Below, one piece after another: positions 17,028-25,453 of a stretch of DNA of 64,000 nt. The notes below the pieces were generated by a model. It was not told where the DNA came from, did not search any database, and saw only the letters and a list, made by a program, of their open reading frames with translations. Positions within the stretch are counted from its first letter, which is position 1, and every line of letters starts with the position of its first letter. Position numbers and translations under genes: made by a program. The stretch lies in assembly GCF_029581275.1 (NCBI RefSeq), contig NZ_CP120742.1, forward strand, positions 470,501 through 534,500. The letters are read 5' to 3'. Source of the DNA: Micromonospora sp. WMMD1155. Its GTDB lineage: Bacteria > Actinomycetota > Actinomycetes > Mycobacteriales > Micromonosporaceae.

Positions 17028-17948
17028 GTGCTCGACCCACACGAGCTCTACCAGCTCACCGACGATCTGCCCGACCTCGGGCAACCGGTCCTGATCCAGG
17101 CCCTCACCGGGTTCGTGGACGCCGGCAACGCCAGCCGGCTGGCGCGCGAGCAACTGCTCACCTCGCTGGAGGGCCGGCCGATCGCCACCTTCGACGTCGA
17201 CCAGCTCTTCGACTACCGATCGCGACGACCGGTGATGACCTTCGTCGAGGACCACTGGGAGAGCGTCGACTCGCCCACGCTGGAGCTGCACCTGCTGCAC
17301 GACGACGACGAAACCCCCTTCCTGCTGCTCACCGGCCCCGAGCCGGACCTGCAGTGGGAACGGTTCGTGGCCGCCGTAGCCGGGCTCGCCGCCCGGTTGG
17401 ACGTCCGGCTCACCGTCGGCCTCAACTCGATCCCGATGGCGGTGCCGCACACCCGTCCCACCGGGGTGACCGCGCACGCCACCCGCCCGGAGCTGATCGC
17501 CGGCTACGAGCCCTGGCTGCAACGCGTCCAGGTGCCCGGCAGCGTCGGTCACCTGCTGGAGTTCCGCCTCGGCGAGCAGGGCCGCGACGCGCTGGGCTTC
17601 GCCGCCCACGTGCCGCACTACGTGGCGCAGACCGAGTACCCGGCCGCCGCCGAGGTGCTGCTCACCTCGGTGTCCCGCAGCACCGGCCTGCTGCTGCCCG
17701 GCGACGGGCTGCGCTCGGCCGCCGAGGTGGTTCGGGTGGAGATCGACCGGCAGGTCGCCCAGACCGACGACGCGGCAGCCCTGGTCCAGGCCCTGGAGGA
17801 GCAGTACGACGCGTTCGCCCGAGGCCGGGGCGAGAAGAGCCTGCTCGCCCCGGACGCCGGGCCCCTGCCCACCGCCGACGAACTCGGCGCGGAACTGGAG
17901 CGGTTCCTGGCCGAACAGACCCGTCCCGGCGACACCCCGGCCGGCTGA
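17028..17948 (+). CDS. PAC2-family protein (proteasome-assembly-chaperone fold)
   Basis: A 306-residue soluble protein of the PAC2 family (PF09754). Visible features are LIQALTGFVDAGNAS near the N-terminus, FDVDQLFDYRSRRP, FLLLTGPEPDLQWERFV and PHTRPTGVTAHAT, typical of the actinobacterial branch. The bacterial role is not settled; the fold is related to archaeal and eukaryotic proteasome chaperones, and actinobacteria do have proteasomes. GTG 17028 follows AGGGAGG (17012-17018); the frame extends to 16887, but the added residues look non-conserved. Confidence 0.88.
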   Translation: MLDPHELYQLTDDLPDLGQPVLIQALTGFVDAGNASRLAREQLLTSLEGRPIATFDVDQLFDYRSRRPVMTFVEDHWESVDSPTLELHLLHDDDETPFLLLTGPEPDLQWERFVAAVAGLAARLDVRLTVGLNSIPMAVPHTRPTGVTAHATRPELIAGYEPWLQRVQVPGSVGHLLEFRLGEQGRDALGFAAHVPHYVAQTEYPAAAEVLLTSVSRSTGLLLPGDGLRSAAEVVRVEIDRQVAQTDDAAALVQALEEQYDAFARGRGEKSLLAPDAGPLPTADELGAELERFLAEQTRPGDTPAG

Positions 17949-17985
17949 CCCGGCGTCGCGGCGGCGGATGCGGCAGGCTGGGGGC

Positions 17986-18783
17986 ATGCGCCTGGCGACC
18001 TGGAACGTCAACTCGGTGAAGGCCCGCCTACCCCGGCTACTGGAGTGGCTGGCCGACACCGGGCCGGACGTCGTCTGCCTGCAGGAGACCAAGTGCCCGG
18101 ACGGCGCCTTCCCGGTGACCGAGGTGGGCGAGCTGGGCTACACCGTCGCCAGCCACAGCGACGGCCGCTGGAACGGGGTCGCCATCCTGTCCCGGGTCGG
18201 GCTGGACGACGTGCGGGTCGGGTTCGCCGGCGAGCCCGGCTTCCCCGCCCCGGAGGCCCGGGCCATCTCCGCGACCTGCGACGGGGTCCGGGTCTGGTCG
18301 GTGTACGTGCCCAACGGCCGGACGCCGGACGACCCGCACTACGCGTACAAGTTGGCCTGGTTCGCGGCACTACGCGACGCGCTGGACACGGAGTTGGCCG
18401 GCGGGCTTCCGCTGGTGGTCAGCGGCGACTTCAACGTCGCCCCGACCGACGCCGACGTCTGGGACCCGGCGGTCTTCACCCACTCCACCCACGTCACCCC
18501 GGCCGAGCGGGCAGCCCTCGCCGCGCTGCGCGACCTCGGCCTCAGCGACGTCGTACCCACCCCGATGAAGGGGCCACACCCCTTCACCTACTGGGACTAC
18601 CGCGCCGGGATGTTCCACCAGAACAAGGGCATGAGGATCGACCTGGTGTACGCGTCCGCGCCGTTCGCCCGAGCGGTCCGCTCGGCCTACGTGGACCGGG
18701 AGGCGCGCAAGGGCAAGGGCCCCTCCGACCACGCGCCGATCGTCGTCGACGCGGACCTGGTGCCTGCGGTGGAGACGTTCTGA
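17986..18783 (+). CDS. xth: Exodeoxyribonuclease III / AP endonuclease
   Basis: A 265-residue Mg-dependent repair enzyme that nicks abasic sites and degrades 3' ends. Motifs: TWNVNSVKAR (metal Asn), CLQETKCPD (metal Glu), WSVYVPNG (catalytic Tyr), SGDFNVAPT (Asp and Asn), then the KGMRIDLVYAS block and SDHAPIVVD (Asp-His). Length is usual for XthA. ATG 17986 begins the conserved MRLATWNVNS; the open frame could start 18 bases earlier. It lies 37 bases after the PAC2 gene and 19 bases before mhuD. Confidence 0.95.
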   Translation: MRLATWNVNSVKARLPRLLEWLADTGPDVVCLQETKCPDGAFPVTEVGELGYTVASHSDGRWNGVAILSRVGLDDVRVGFAGEPGFPAPEARAISATCDGVRVWSVYVPNGRTPDDPHYAYKLAWFAALRDALDTELAGGLPLVVSGDFNVAPTDADVWDPAVFTHSTHVTPAERAALAALRDLGLSDVVPTPMKGPHPFTYWDYRAGMFHQNKGMRIDLVYASAPFARAVRSAYVDREARKGKGPSDHAPIVVDADLVPAVETF

Positions 18784-18802
18784 GCCTGGCTAGGGTGGGC
18801 AG

Positions 18803-19120
18803 ATGGCAGTCGTGAAGATCAACGCTATCGAGGTCCCGCCCGGTGGTGGCGCCGAGCTGGAGAAGCGGTTCGCCGCCCGAGCCGGCACCGTGGAAGACTC
18901 CCCCGGCTTCCTCGGCTTCGAGTTGCTCCGCCCCGTGGCCGGCGAGACCCGCTACTTCGTCTACACCAAGTGGGAGAGCGAGGAGGCGTACCAGGCGTGG
19001 GCCGCCGGCCCCTCTCGCGCCGCCCACGCCAGCGCCCCCGGCGAGAAGCCGCGCCCCCCGGTCGCCACCGGAGCCAGCCTGCTGGAGTTCGAGGTGGCGC
19101 TGCACGTCCCCCGACCCTGA
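18803..19120 (+). CDS. mhuD: MhuD-type heme-degrading monooxygenase
   Basis: A 105-residue ABM-fold protein that is strikingly like Mycobacterium tuberculosis MhuD (Rv3592): VVKINAIEVP, ELEKRFA.RA, SPGFLGFELLRPV, YFVYTKWESEEAYQAW and PVATGASLLEFEV. The residues known to bind and orient heme in MhuD are all present at the same numbers: Asn7, Phe23, Trp66 and His75. In mycobacteria this enzyme opens heme to mycobilin and releases iron. It ends 39 bases before a dispersed palindromic repeat. Confidence 0.88.
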   Translation: MAVVKINAIEVPPGGGAELEKRFAARAGTVEDSPGFLGFELLRPVAGETRYFVYTKWESEEAYQAWAAGPSRAAHASAPGEKPRPPVATGASLLEFEVALHVPRP

Positions 19121-19159
19121 CCGGCCGCTCCCCAGCCCTGCCCACAGCCCCACCCGGGG

Positions 19160-19240
19160 CTTGATCCACTCGGTTTCTTTGATGTCGGGGTGTCCGGACG
19201 ACTCGGTCACCCCGATTTCCTTGAAGGCGAGTGGATCAAG
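19160..19240. repeat. Palindromic repeat A, copy 1 (81 bp)
   Basis: Perfect 13-bp inverted ends CTTGATCCACTCG (19160-19172) and CGAGTGGATCAAG (19228-19240), with an inner pair TCGGGGTG/CACCCCGA (19185-19192 and 19208-19215). The same architecture recurs at 20014-20094 and, degraded, at 52971-53050. This is a REP/MITE-like dispersed element; it may also act as a terminator after mhuD. Confidence 0.85.
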
Positions 19241-19317
19241 CGCTAGAGCGCCTCGCTGCTTATCGGAGAAACTGAAGGCCGGCGATGTCGCTGTCGGTAC
19301 ACCGCGGGGACGAGTGG

Positions 19318-19521
19318 TCACTGTTTCTGGAACATGACTGCGGCGACGTCCGCCAGGAGCGCCAGCGACCAATCGAGCTGCGGACAGTCACCGTGACCTC
19401 GGCGCTCTAGGCAGCCACCTGCCTGCCAGGGCCCGTCGACCGCCCGAGTCCAATGCGCGTCGAGTACGCGCTTCGCCACGAACAACTCGGTCGCCCTGGA
19501 CACCGGCTCGTCGATGGGCAT
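19318..19521 (-). CDS. 67-residue partner of the mini-GntR regulator
   Basis: A small acidic protein starting MPIDEPVSRATELFVAKRVL and ending LDWSLALLADVAAVMFQKQ, with a central CLERRGHGDC pair of cysteines that could bind a metal. ATG 19521 is chosen because GGAGG stands 8 bases upstream; the frame continues further but without support. It is transcribed divergently from a 74-residue GntR protein across a 240-bp region holding three 17-bp repeats. From memory, similar small proteins sit beside short GntR regulators in other Micromonosporaceae. The function is unknown. Confidence 0.7.
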   Translation of the reverse strand: MPIDEPVSRATELFVAKRVLDAHWTRAVDGPWQAGGCLERRGHGDCPQLDWSLALLADVAAVMFQKQ

Positions 19522-19633
19522 GTGCGACACCTCCATGCGTCCTGGAAGCAACTGCCCCGGGGGCAGAGTCTGACGTCTTGCTCCCCGGGGGGCGCCGGAT
19601 ACCTCGGAGTGCTGAAGTCCAGAACCACCCGAC

Positions 19634-19684
19634 TGTCTCACTGTATCCACTGTCTCAGTGTAGTCAGGTTCTCACTGTATCTAC
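19634..19684. promoter_or_regulatory. Three tandem 17-bp iterons (probable GntR operator)
   Basis: Units 19634-19650, 19651-19667 and 19668-19684 share the pattern TGTCTCACTGTATCCAC with a few changes each, in perfect 17-bp register. They lie in the AT-richer gap between the 67-residue gene and the mini-GntR gene. Their position between divergent genes, one coding for a DNA-binding protein, suggests autoregulatory binding sites. Confidence 0.65.
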
Positions 19685-19761
19685 TTTGCTGGATCGTCGC
19701 CTTGTCCTGTTCGTGCCAGGGCTGGAAACATGATCTCCGCTGAAGTCCAGGAGAGTCGATC

Positions 19762-19986
19762 ATGCCAACCAGACCACCGCACTACCGCCGCGTCGCGGAC
19801 GACATCGAGCAGAAGATCCGCTCCGGTGAATACCGACCTGGGCACCAGTTGCCGTCCGTCTCGGAGATCGGCGAGATCTACAACGTCGCCCGGTCAACCG
19901 CGTACCGCGCCGTCAAAGAGCTGCATGACCGCAACCTCGTCTACGGACAGCAAGGCCAAGGCGTGTTCGTCGCCGAGGCCGAGTAG
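19762..19986 (+). CDS. Mini-GntR transcriptional regulator (DNA-binding domain only)
   Basis: A 74-residue protein consisting of a GntR winged helix and nothing else: PHYRRVADDIEQKIRSGEY, QLPSVSEIGEIYNVARSTAY (recognition helix) and KELHDRNLVYGQQGQGVFV (wing). The UTRA or FCD effector domain present in normal 240-residue GntR proteins is missing, and the natural stop follows directly. ATG 19762 has AGGAGAG upstream. Without an effector domain it may be a constitutive binder, or it may respond through the divergent 67-residue protein. Confidence 0.88.
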   Translation: MPTRPPHYRRVADDIEQKIRSGEYRPGHQLPSVSEIGEIYNVARSTAYRAVKELHDRNLVYGQQGQGVFVAEAE

Positions 19987-20013
19987 CGCTGCACCCGACG
20001 GGCCGCCCCAGAG

Positions 20014-20094
20014 CTTGGTCCACTCCGGTTCGGCGAACTCGGGGTGTCCGGGCCGCTGGGATACCCCGACTTCGGCGAAGGCGAGTGGATCAAG
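20014..20094. repeat. Palindromic repeat A, copy 2 (81 bp)
   Basis: Inverted ends CTTGGTCCACTC (20014-20025) and GAGTGGATCAAG (20083-20094) with one mismatch, and inner TCGGGGTG (20039-20046) facing TACCCCGA (20062-20069). It has exactly the same 81-bp length as copy 1. Copies 1 and 2 bracket the mini-GntR module. Confidence 0.85.
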
Positions 20095-20109
20095 CGCCGG
20101 AGCGTGGCC

Positions 20110-21078
20110 TCAGGCCTTGCGGGTGGACTGGAAGGTGGCAAAGGCGATGACGTTGTCGGCGTAGCCGGTGCGTCCACCGATGAACTGCCCGCCGCAGGTG
20201 ATCAACCGCAGACCGGGAGGCCCGTCGTGGCCGTAGATCCGTTCGGCGGGCAACTGGTCCTTCGGGAAGTGCTCCACGGTGTCGACCCGGAACACCACCA
20301 CCGACTCGTCCGCGCGGGCCACCTCGATCAGGTCGCCGGGCTTCAGTTTGCCCAGGTCGTAGAAGACCGACGGGCCGGTCTTGGTGTCCACGTGCCCGAC
20401 GATCACCGACGGGCCGGGCTCGCCGGGCGTGGGCCCACGGTCGTACCAGCCGGTCTCGTTGTGCCGCTCCAAGGGCGGTACGGCGATCGAGCCGTCCCGT
20501 GCCTGCCCGACCGGCTCCACCGGCGCGGCCACCTTGATCGTCGGGATGGTGAGGCGCACCGGGCGACTGGCCGACAACCCCACGGACTCGCTGCGGGGCG
20601 GTCGGTCGCCGCCGGTCGGGGCGAAGTCGAACGGGCCGACCGAGCGGCCCAACCCCGCCCCGGTGGCGAAGACCCCGGCCAGCACCAGCACCACGGCCAG
20701 CGGCACCGACCAGGGGCTACGACCAGAGGGCCGGCTACGCCGGGGCGTGACGGCGGTCGGCGGGCGTGCGGCCACAGTCGGGCGGTCGGGGCTGAGCGGA
20801 CTGTCGTCCAGCGGTAGCCGGTGGACGTCGAAGCGATCGTCCGTCGGCCACCGGTCGTCACGCGGAAGCCGGTCGTCACGCGGGAACCGGTCGTCGAAGC
20901 GGTCGTCCGGCGGCGTGCGGTCGTCCCGGGCGCGGCGGTCGTCGAGGCGGTCGTCGCGCGCTGGGCGTGGGCCGGAGGACGGGCGTGGGCCCGACGACGG
21001 GCGTGGGCCCGACGACGGACGGGCACCGGGGGACGGGCGGGGACCGGGCGGCGGCGACGCGGGTCGGAAGATCTCCAT
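20110..21078 (-). CDS. Class F-like sortase
   Basis: A membrane-anchored transpeptidase, 322 residues. The N-terminal 100 residues are low-complexity (Pro-Arg-Ser-Gly, then repeated DDR blocks) and encoded by short DNA repeats. A membrane helix (about 122-142, PLAVVLVLAGVFATGAG) leads into the sortase barrel: LTIPTIKVAAPVEPVG, catalytic His in SVIVGHVDT (near 228), catalytic Cys in LRLITCGG (near 293) and Arg in GGRTGYADN. The short sequence and ITCGG site suit class F. The start is uncertain between ATG 21078 and GTG 21102. It follows its probable substrate gene with a 7-base gap. Confidence 0.88.
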   Translation of the reverse strand: MEIFRPASPPPGPRPSPGARPSSGPRPSSGPRPSSGPRPARDDRLDDRRARDDRTPPDDRFDDRFPRDDRLPRDDRWPTDDRFDVHRLPLDDSPLSPDRPTVAARPPTAVTPRRSRPSGRSPWSVPLAVVLVLAGVFATGAGLGRSVGPFDFAPTGGDRPPRSESVGLSASRPVRLTIPTIKVAAPVEPVGQARDGSIAVPPLERHNETGWYDRGPTPGEPGPSVIVGHVDTKTGPSVFYDLGKLKPGDLIEVARADESVVVFRVDTVEHFPKDQLPAERIYGHDGPPGLRLITCGGQFIGGRTGYADNVIAFATFQSTRKA

Positions 21079-21085
21079 GGCCGAC

Positions 21086-21943
21086 TCAGCGCCCGGCGCC
21101 ACGGACCAGACGCGGCCGACGCAGCGCCACCACAGCGAGGACCAACCCCGTGATGGTCAGCGCCGCACCGACGGGCAGCAGCAGTTGCCCGCTGACTCCG
21201 CCGGCACCACCACCGAAGCCGGTGGCCGGACCCCGACTGGGTTGGGGGGACGGCACCTTCTTGACCACCTGGAGCATGGTCGAGGCCGTCTCGCCGTCCC
21301 GGCACTCCAACTTGACCCGGTAGTTGCCGGGGCGGGTGCGCTCGCGCACCATCGGCGCGGCGGTGAGCACCCCGCGCTGCGGCTGCACGCCGACCGCGCC
21401 GAACGCGTCCGACACGACCGTCGCACCCACCGAGTTGTCCCGGCAGCTGGCCCGGATGCCGACCAGGTAGCCGGGCTGCACCGTGCTCGGGCTCACCTCG
21501 ACGAAGATGTCCACCGGCCCCGGCTGGGGCGCGCCACCGGGCGGCCCTCCGGGCTGCGGCGCGGGCGCCGCGGCGGCGGCGTACTGCGGCACGGCGAGCA
21601 CCGCGTCGACGGCCGCAGGAGCAGCGAGCACCGCGCCGACGGCCGCAGGGGCAGCGAGCGCCCCGCCGACGGCCGCAGGGGCAGCGAGCGCCCCGCCGAC
21701 GGCCGCAGGGGCAGCGAGCACCGCGCCGACCGGCTCGGACACGACGGGCACGGAGGAACCGGCAGGCGAGAGAGGGGCAGCGAGCGCGGCAGAACCGGCA
21801 AGCGAGGGAGGAGCAGCGACCGCAGCAGGGGCGGCAAGCAATGGGGCGGCAAGCAATGGGGCGGCAAGCAATGGGGCGGCAAGCAGCGGGCCGACGAGCG
21901 CGGTCAGCACGGAAAGGATCACGCCGCCACGGGTCACTGTCAC
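21086..21943 (-). CDS. Secreted surface protein with sortase sorting signal
   Basis: A 285-residue exported protein. A signal peptide (about 1-22) runs into tandem LLAAP repeats and then four near-identical 10-residue units (GGALAAPAAV type) encoded by 30-bp DNA repeats at about 21603-21720. An Ig-like region follows (VDIFVEVSPSTVQPGYLVGI to about 225, one Cys pair). The C-terminus has the layout of a cell-wall sorting signal: GPATG at 238-242, a hydrophobic helix (about 253-273) and a basic RRPRLVRGAGR tail. GPATG differs from LPxTG only at the Leu. GTG 21943 follows AGAGGGGG. It is the likely client of the adjacent sortase. Confidence 0.8.
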   Translation of the reverse strand: MTVTRGGVILSVLTALVGPLLAAPLLAAPLLAAPLLAAPAAVAAPPSLAGSAALAAPLSPAGSSVPVVSEPVGAVLAAPAAVGGALAAPAAVGGALAAPAAVGAVLAAPAAVDAVLAVPQYAAAAAPAPQPGGPPGGAPQPGPVDIFVEVSPSTVQPGYLVGIRASCRDNSVGATVVSDAFGAVGVQPQRGVLTAAPMVRERTRPGNYRVKLECRDGETASTMLQVVKKVPSPQPSRGPATGFGGGAGGVSGQLLLPVGAALTITGLVLAVVALRRPRLVRGAGR

Positions 21944-22076
21944 GATGCCCCCTCTCGACGCCGTGCGGCCGTGTCGGGCAGCGGAGCACCCGACCTGCCG
22001 TACCAGTTGGATCCTCTCATTTCCGGTCGCACATCACATCCGATCAGCCGACGGGGTCGCGTACGCTCGGGTCGCT

Positions 22077-22784
22077 GTGACCACCACCGACCATGACCCC
22101 GCCGTCCCGCCCGTGAGCCGGACGATCCGCACGTTCCACCCCCGCCGGGGTCGGATGAGCGACCGGCAGACCGACGCCCTGGGCCGGCTCTGGCCCGCGT
22201 ACGGCCTGGATGTGCCGGACGGACCGGTCGTGCCCGTCGACCTGGCCGACCTGTTCGGTCGCCGGGCGCCGGTCGTGCTGGAGATCGGCTCGGGCATGGG
22301 CGACAGCACCGCCGCGATGGCTGCCGCCGACCCGGACCGAGATTATCTGGCGGTCGAGGTGCACACGCCGGGAATCGCCAACCTGCTCGACCTGGTGGAG
22401 CGGGGTGGCCTGCGCAACGTACGGGTCGCGCAGGGCGATGCGTTGTCCCTGGTCAGCGGCTTGCCCGAGGGTGCGCTCGATGCCGTGCACGTCTTCTTCC
22501 CAGACCCGTGGCCGAAGACGCGCCACCACAAACGGCGGATCATCCAGCCGGCGCACGTGGCGTTGCTGCGGTCCCGGCTGCGCTCCGGCGGCACGCTGCA
22601 CTGCGCGACCGACTGGGCCGAGTACGCCGAGGCGATGCGGGAGACCCTGGACGCGGATCCGGAGTTGGTGGACGCGTACGGCGGCTTCGTGCCGCGTCCG
22701 GCGCACCGCCCGGTGACGAAGTTCGAGCGGCGGGCGATCACGGCCGGTCGACCGGTCGCCGACCTGATCTACCGACGCCGCTGA
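22077..22784 (+). CDS. trmB: tRNA (guanine-N7)-methyltransferase
   Basis: A 235-residue SAM-dependent enzyme that makes m7G46 in tRNA. It has the motif I loop VLEIGSGMGDST, YLAVEVHTPGI, the family signature VHVFFPDPWPKTRHHKRRII and the C-terminal TKFERRAI block. GTG 22077 gives the usual length; a longer frame to 21483 only overlaps the opposite-strand surface-protein gene. No neighbour relates to tRNA modification. Confidence 0.94.
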   Translation: MTTTDHDPAVPPVSRTIRTFHPRRGRMSDRQTDALGRLWPAYGLDVPDGPVVPVDLADLFGRRAPVVLEIGSGMGDSTAAMAAADPDRDYLAVEVHTPGIANLLDLVERGGLRNVRVAQGDALSLVSGLPEGALDAVHVFFPDPWPKTRHHKRRIIQPAHVALLRSRLRSGGTLHCATDWAEYAEAMRETLDADPELVDAYGGFVPRPAHRPVTKFERRAITAGRPVADLIYRRR

Positions 22785-22888
22785 CCGAGGGAGGCCACCC
22801 GCCGTGGGCCGACGGAGGCCGCCCGTGGAGGGGCCGGCGGAGGCCGGGTTGGCGTACCGGGGCATGATCCAGGCACCATGGACAGGCT

Positions 22889-25402
22889 ATGACGCTCACC
22901 GCCGCGCTACCGAGAAGCGCCGACCCCGACACCCTCTTCGACGCGTTCGCCGGTTGGGCGAAGGAGCGCGGCCTCGACCTCTACCCCCATCAGGAGGAGG
23001 CGGTCATCGAGATCGTCTCCGGCGCCAACCTGATCATGAACACTCCGACCGGCTCGGGTAAGAGCCTGGTGGCGATCGCGGCGCACTTCGCGGCCCTCGC
23101 CGACAACCGGACGACCTTCTACACCGCGCCGATCAAGGCCCTGGTGTCGGAGAAGTTCTTCGCGCTCTGCGAGGTCTTCGGCGCCGAGAACGTCGGCATG
23201 TTGACCGGCGACGCCAGCGTCAACGCCGACGCCCCGATCATCTGCTGCACCGCGGAGATCCTGGCCAACCTGGCGCTGCGCGAGGGCGACCGGGCCGACG
23301 TCGGCCAGGTGATCATGGACGAGTTCCACTTCTACGCCGAACCCGACCGGGGTTGGGCGTGGCAGGTGCCGATCATCGAGCTGCCGCAGGCCCAGTTCAT
23401 CCTGATGTCCGCCACCCTGGGGGACACCACCCGCTTCGTCGACGACCTGACCCGGCGCACCGGGCGGCCGACCGCCGTCGTGCGCTCGGCGGAGCGGCCG
23501 GTCCCGCTCATCTTCTCGTACGCGATGACGCCGCTGCACGAGACGCTCGAGGAGCTGCTGGAGACCAAGCAGGCCCCGGTGTACGTGGTGCACTTCACCC
23601 AGGCCGCCGCGCTGGAACGCGCCCAGGCGCTGACCAGCGTCAACGTCGCGACCCGCGCCGAGAAGGACATGATCGCCCAGGCGATCGGCAACTTCCGGTT
23701 CACCGCCGGCTTCGGCAAGACGCTCTCCCGGCTGGTCCGGCACGGCATCGGGGTGCACCACGCCGGCATGCTCCCCAAGTACCGCCGCCTGGTGGAGACC
23801 CTCGCCCAGGCCGGCCTGCTCAAGGTCATCTGCGGCACCGACACGCTCGGCGTCGGCATCAACGTGCCGATCCGCACCGTACTGTTCACCGGTCTGTCCA
23901 AGTACGACGGGGTCCGGACCCGGCTGCTGAAGAACCGGGAGTTCCACCAGATCGCCGGGCGGGCCGGTCGAGCCGGGTACGACACCATCGGCCGGGTCGT
24001 GGTGCAGGCCCCCGAGCACGTCATCGACAACGAGAAGGCGCTCGCCAAGGCCGGGGACGACCCGAAGAAGCGGCGCAAGGTGGTCCGCAAGAAGCCACCG
24101 GAGGGCTCGATCGGCTGGGGGCAGCCCACCTTCGACCGGCTCGTCGACGCCGAGCCGGAGCCGCTGACGTCGAGCTTCCAGGTCAGCCACTCGATGCTGC
24201 TCAACGTCATCGGCCGCCCCGGGGACGCGTTCAGCGCGATGCGGCACCTCCTCACCGACAACCACGAGGACGCCGCCGCGCAGCGCCGGCACATCCGCCG
24301 GGCGATCGCCATCTACCGGGCGCTGCGCGCGGGCGGGGTCGTCGAGGAGTTGCCCGAGCCGGACGAGACGGGCCGGCGGATCCGGCTCACCGTCGACCTC
24401 CAGCTCGACTTCGCTCTCAACCAGCCGCTCTCCCCGCTCGCCCTGGCCACCATCGAACTGCTCGACGCCGAGTCGCCGTCGTACCCGCTCGACGTGCTGA
24501 GCGTGATCGAGTCGATCCTCGACGACCCCCGGCAGATCCTGTCCGCGCAGCAGTTCAAGGCGCGCGGTGAGGCCGTCGCCGCGATGAAGGCCGAAGGCAT
24601 CGAGTACGAGGCCCGCCTCGAACTGCTCGAGGAGGTGACCCACCCGAAGCCCCTCGCGGAGCTGCTGGAGGCCGCCTACGAGATGTACCGGCAGGGCCAC
24701 CCCTGGGTCGCCGACCACCAGCTCTCCCCCAAGGCCGTCGTCCGGGACATGTACGAGCGGGCCATGACCTTCACCGAGTACGTGCAGTTCTACGGGCTGA
24801 CCCGTTCGGAGGGGCTGGTCCTGCGCTACCTGGCCGACGCGTACAAGACGCTGCGGCAGACCGTGCCCGAGGACGCCAAGACCGAGGAGCTGATCGACCT
24901 CATCGAGTGGCTGGGCGAGCTGGTCCGCCAGGTCGACTCCAGCCTGATCGACGAGTGGGAACGGCTGCGCAACCCGTCCGACGTGGCCGAGGTCGCCCAG
25001 GCGCACGCCGCGCTCACCGACCGGCCTCCGGCGGTGACCCGCAACGCCCGGGCGTTCCGGGTGCTGGTGCGCAACGCGTTGTTCCGTCGCGTCGAGCTGG
25101 CCGCGCTTCGCCGCTGGGACCTGCTCGCCGAGTTGGACGCCGAGGACGGCTGGGACTACGACGCGTGGTCCGACGCGTTGGGGCCGTACTTCGAGGCGTA
25201 CGACTCGATCGGGGTCGGCCCGGACGCCCGGGGGCCGGCGCTGCTGATGATCGAGCAGGGTCGGGAGCGGTGGACCGTACGGCAGATCTTCGACGACCCG
25301 GACGGCGACCACGACTGGGGCATCAGCGCCGAGGTCGACCTGGCGGCCTCGGACGAGGTCGGTGCCGCCGTCGTCCGGATCACCGACGTCGGTCAACTCT
25401 GA
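22889..25402 (+). CDS. Ski2-like DEAD/DEAH-box helicase with DUF3516
   Basis: An 837-residue superfamily 2 helicase. Walker A is TPTGSGKS (about 52-59), motif II is DEFH (about 144-147) in VIMDEFHFYAEPDRGW, motif III is MSATL, and motif VI is HQIAGRAGRAGYD (about 350-362). The second half matches the DUF3516 region of actinobacterial homologues. Relatives of Ski2/Mtr4 unwind RNA, so a role in RNA turnover is likely but not shown. Start ATG 22889 has only a short AGG. A hairpin at 25411-25429 separates it from the convergent LacI gene. Confidence 0.93.
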   Translation: MTLTAALPRSADPDTLFDAFAGWAKERGLDLYPHQEEAVIEIVSGANLIMNTPTGSGKSLVAIAAHFAALADNRTTFYTAPIKALVSEKFFALCEVFGAENVGMLTGDASVNADAPIICCTAEILANLALREGDRADVGQVIMDEFHFYAEPDRGWAWQVPIIELPQAQFILMSATLGDTTRFVDDLTRRTGRPTAVVRSAERPVPLIFSYAMTPLHETLEELLETKQAPVYVVHFTQAAALERAQALTSVNVATRAEKDMIAQAIGNFRFTAGFGKTLSRLVRHGIGVHHAGMLPKYRRLVETLAQAGLLKVICGTDTLGVGINVPIRTVLFTGLSKYDGVRTRLLKNREFHQIAGRAGRAGYDTIGRVVVQAPEHVIDNEKALAKAGDDPKKRRKVVRKKPPEGSIGWGQPTFDRLVDAEPEPLTSSFQVSHSMLLNVIGRPGDAFSAMRHLLTDNHEDAAAQRRHIRRAIAIYRALRAGGVVEELPEPDETGRRIRLTVDLQLDFALNQPLSPLALATIELLDAESPSYPLDVLSVIESILDDPRQILSAQQFKARGEAVAAMKAEGIEYEARLELLEEVTHPKPLAELLEAAYEMYRQGHPWVADHQLSPKAVVRDMYERAMTFTEYVQFYGLTRSEGLVLRYLADAYKTLRQTVPEDAKTEELIDLIEWLGELVRQVDSSLIDEWERLRNPSDVAEVAQAHAALTDRPPAVTRNARAFRVLVRNALFRRVELAALRRWDLLAELDAEDGWDYDAWSDALGPYFEAYDSIGVGPDARGPALLMIEQGRERWTVRQIFDDPDGDHDWGISAEVDLAASDEVGAAVVRITDVGQL

Positions 25403-25410
25403 GGCGGCTG

Positions 25411-25429
25411 CCCCGACGGGCCGTCGGGG
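25411..25429. terminator. Short GC hairpin between convergent genes
   Basis: CCCCGACGGGCCGTCGGGG is an almost perfect self-complementary hairpin located directly after the helicase stop and before the LacI stop on the other strand. It has no U-tract. It is a plausible bidirectional terminator. Confidence 0.6.
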
Positions 25430-25453
25430 GCGCCCAGCCAGGACGGCAGCGGC

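Noticed and set aside
22907..25396. 829-codon open frame antisense to the DUF3516 helicase
   Set aside because: Antisense shadow; the plus strand encodes a complete helicase with ordered motifs.
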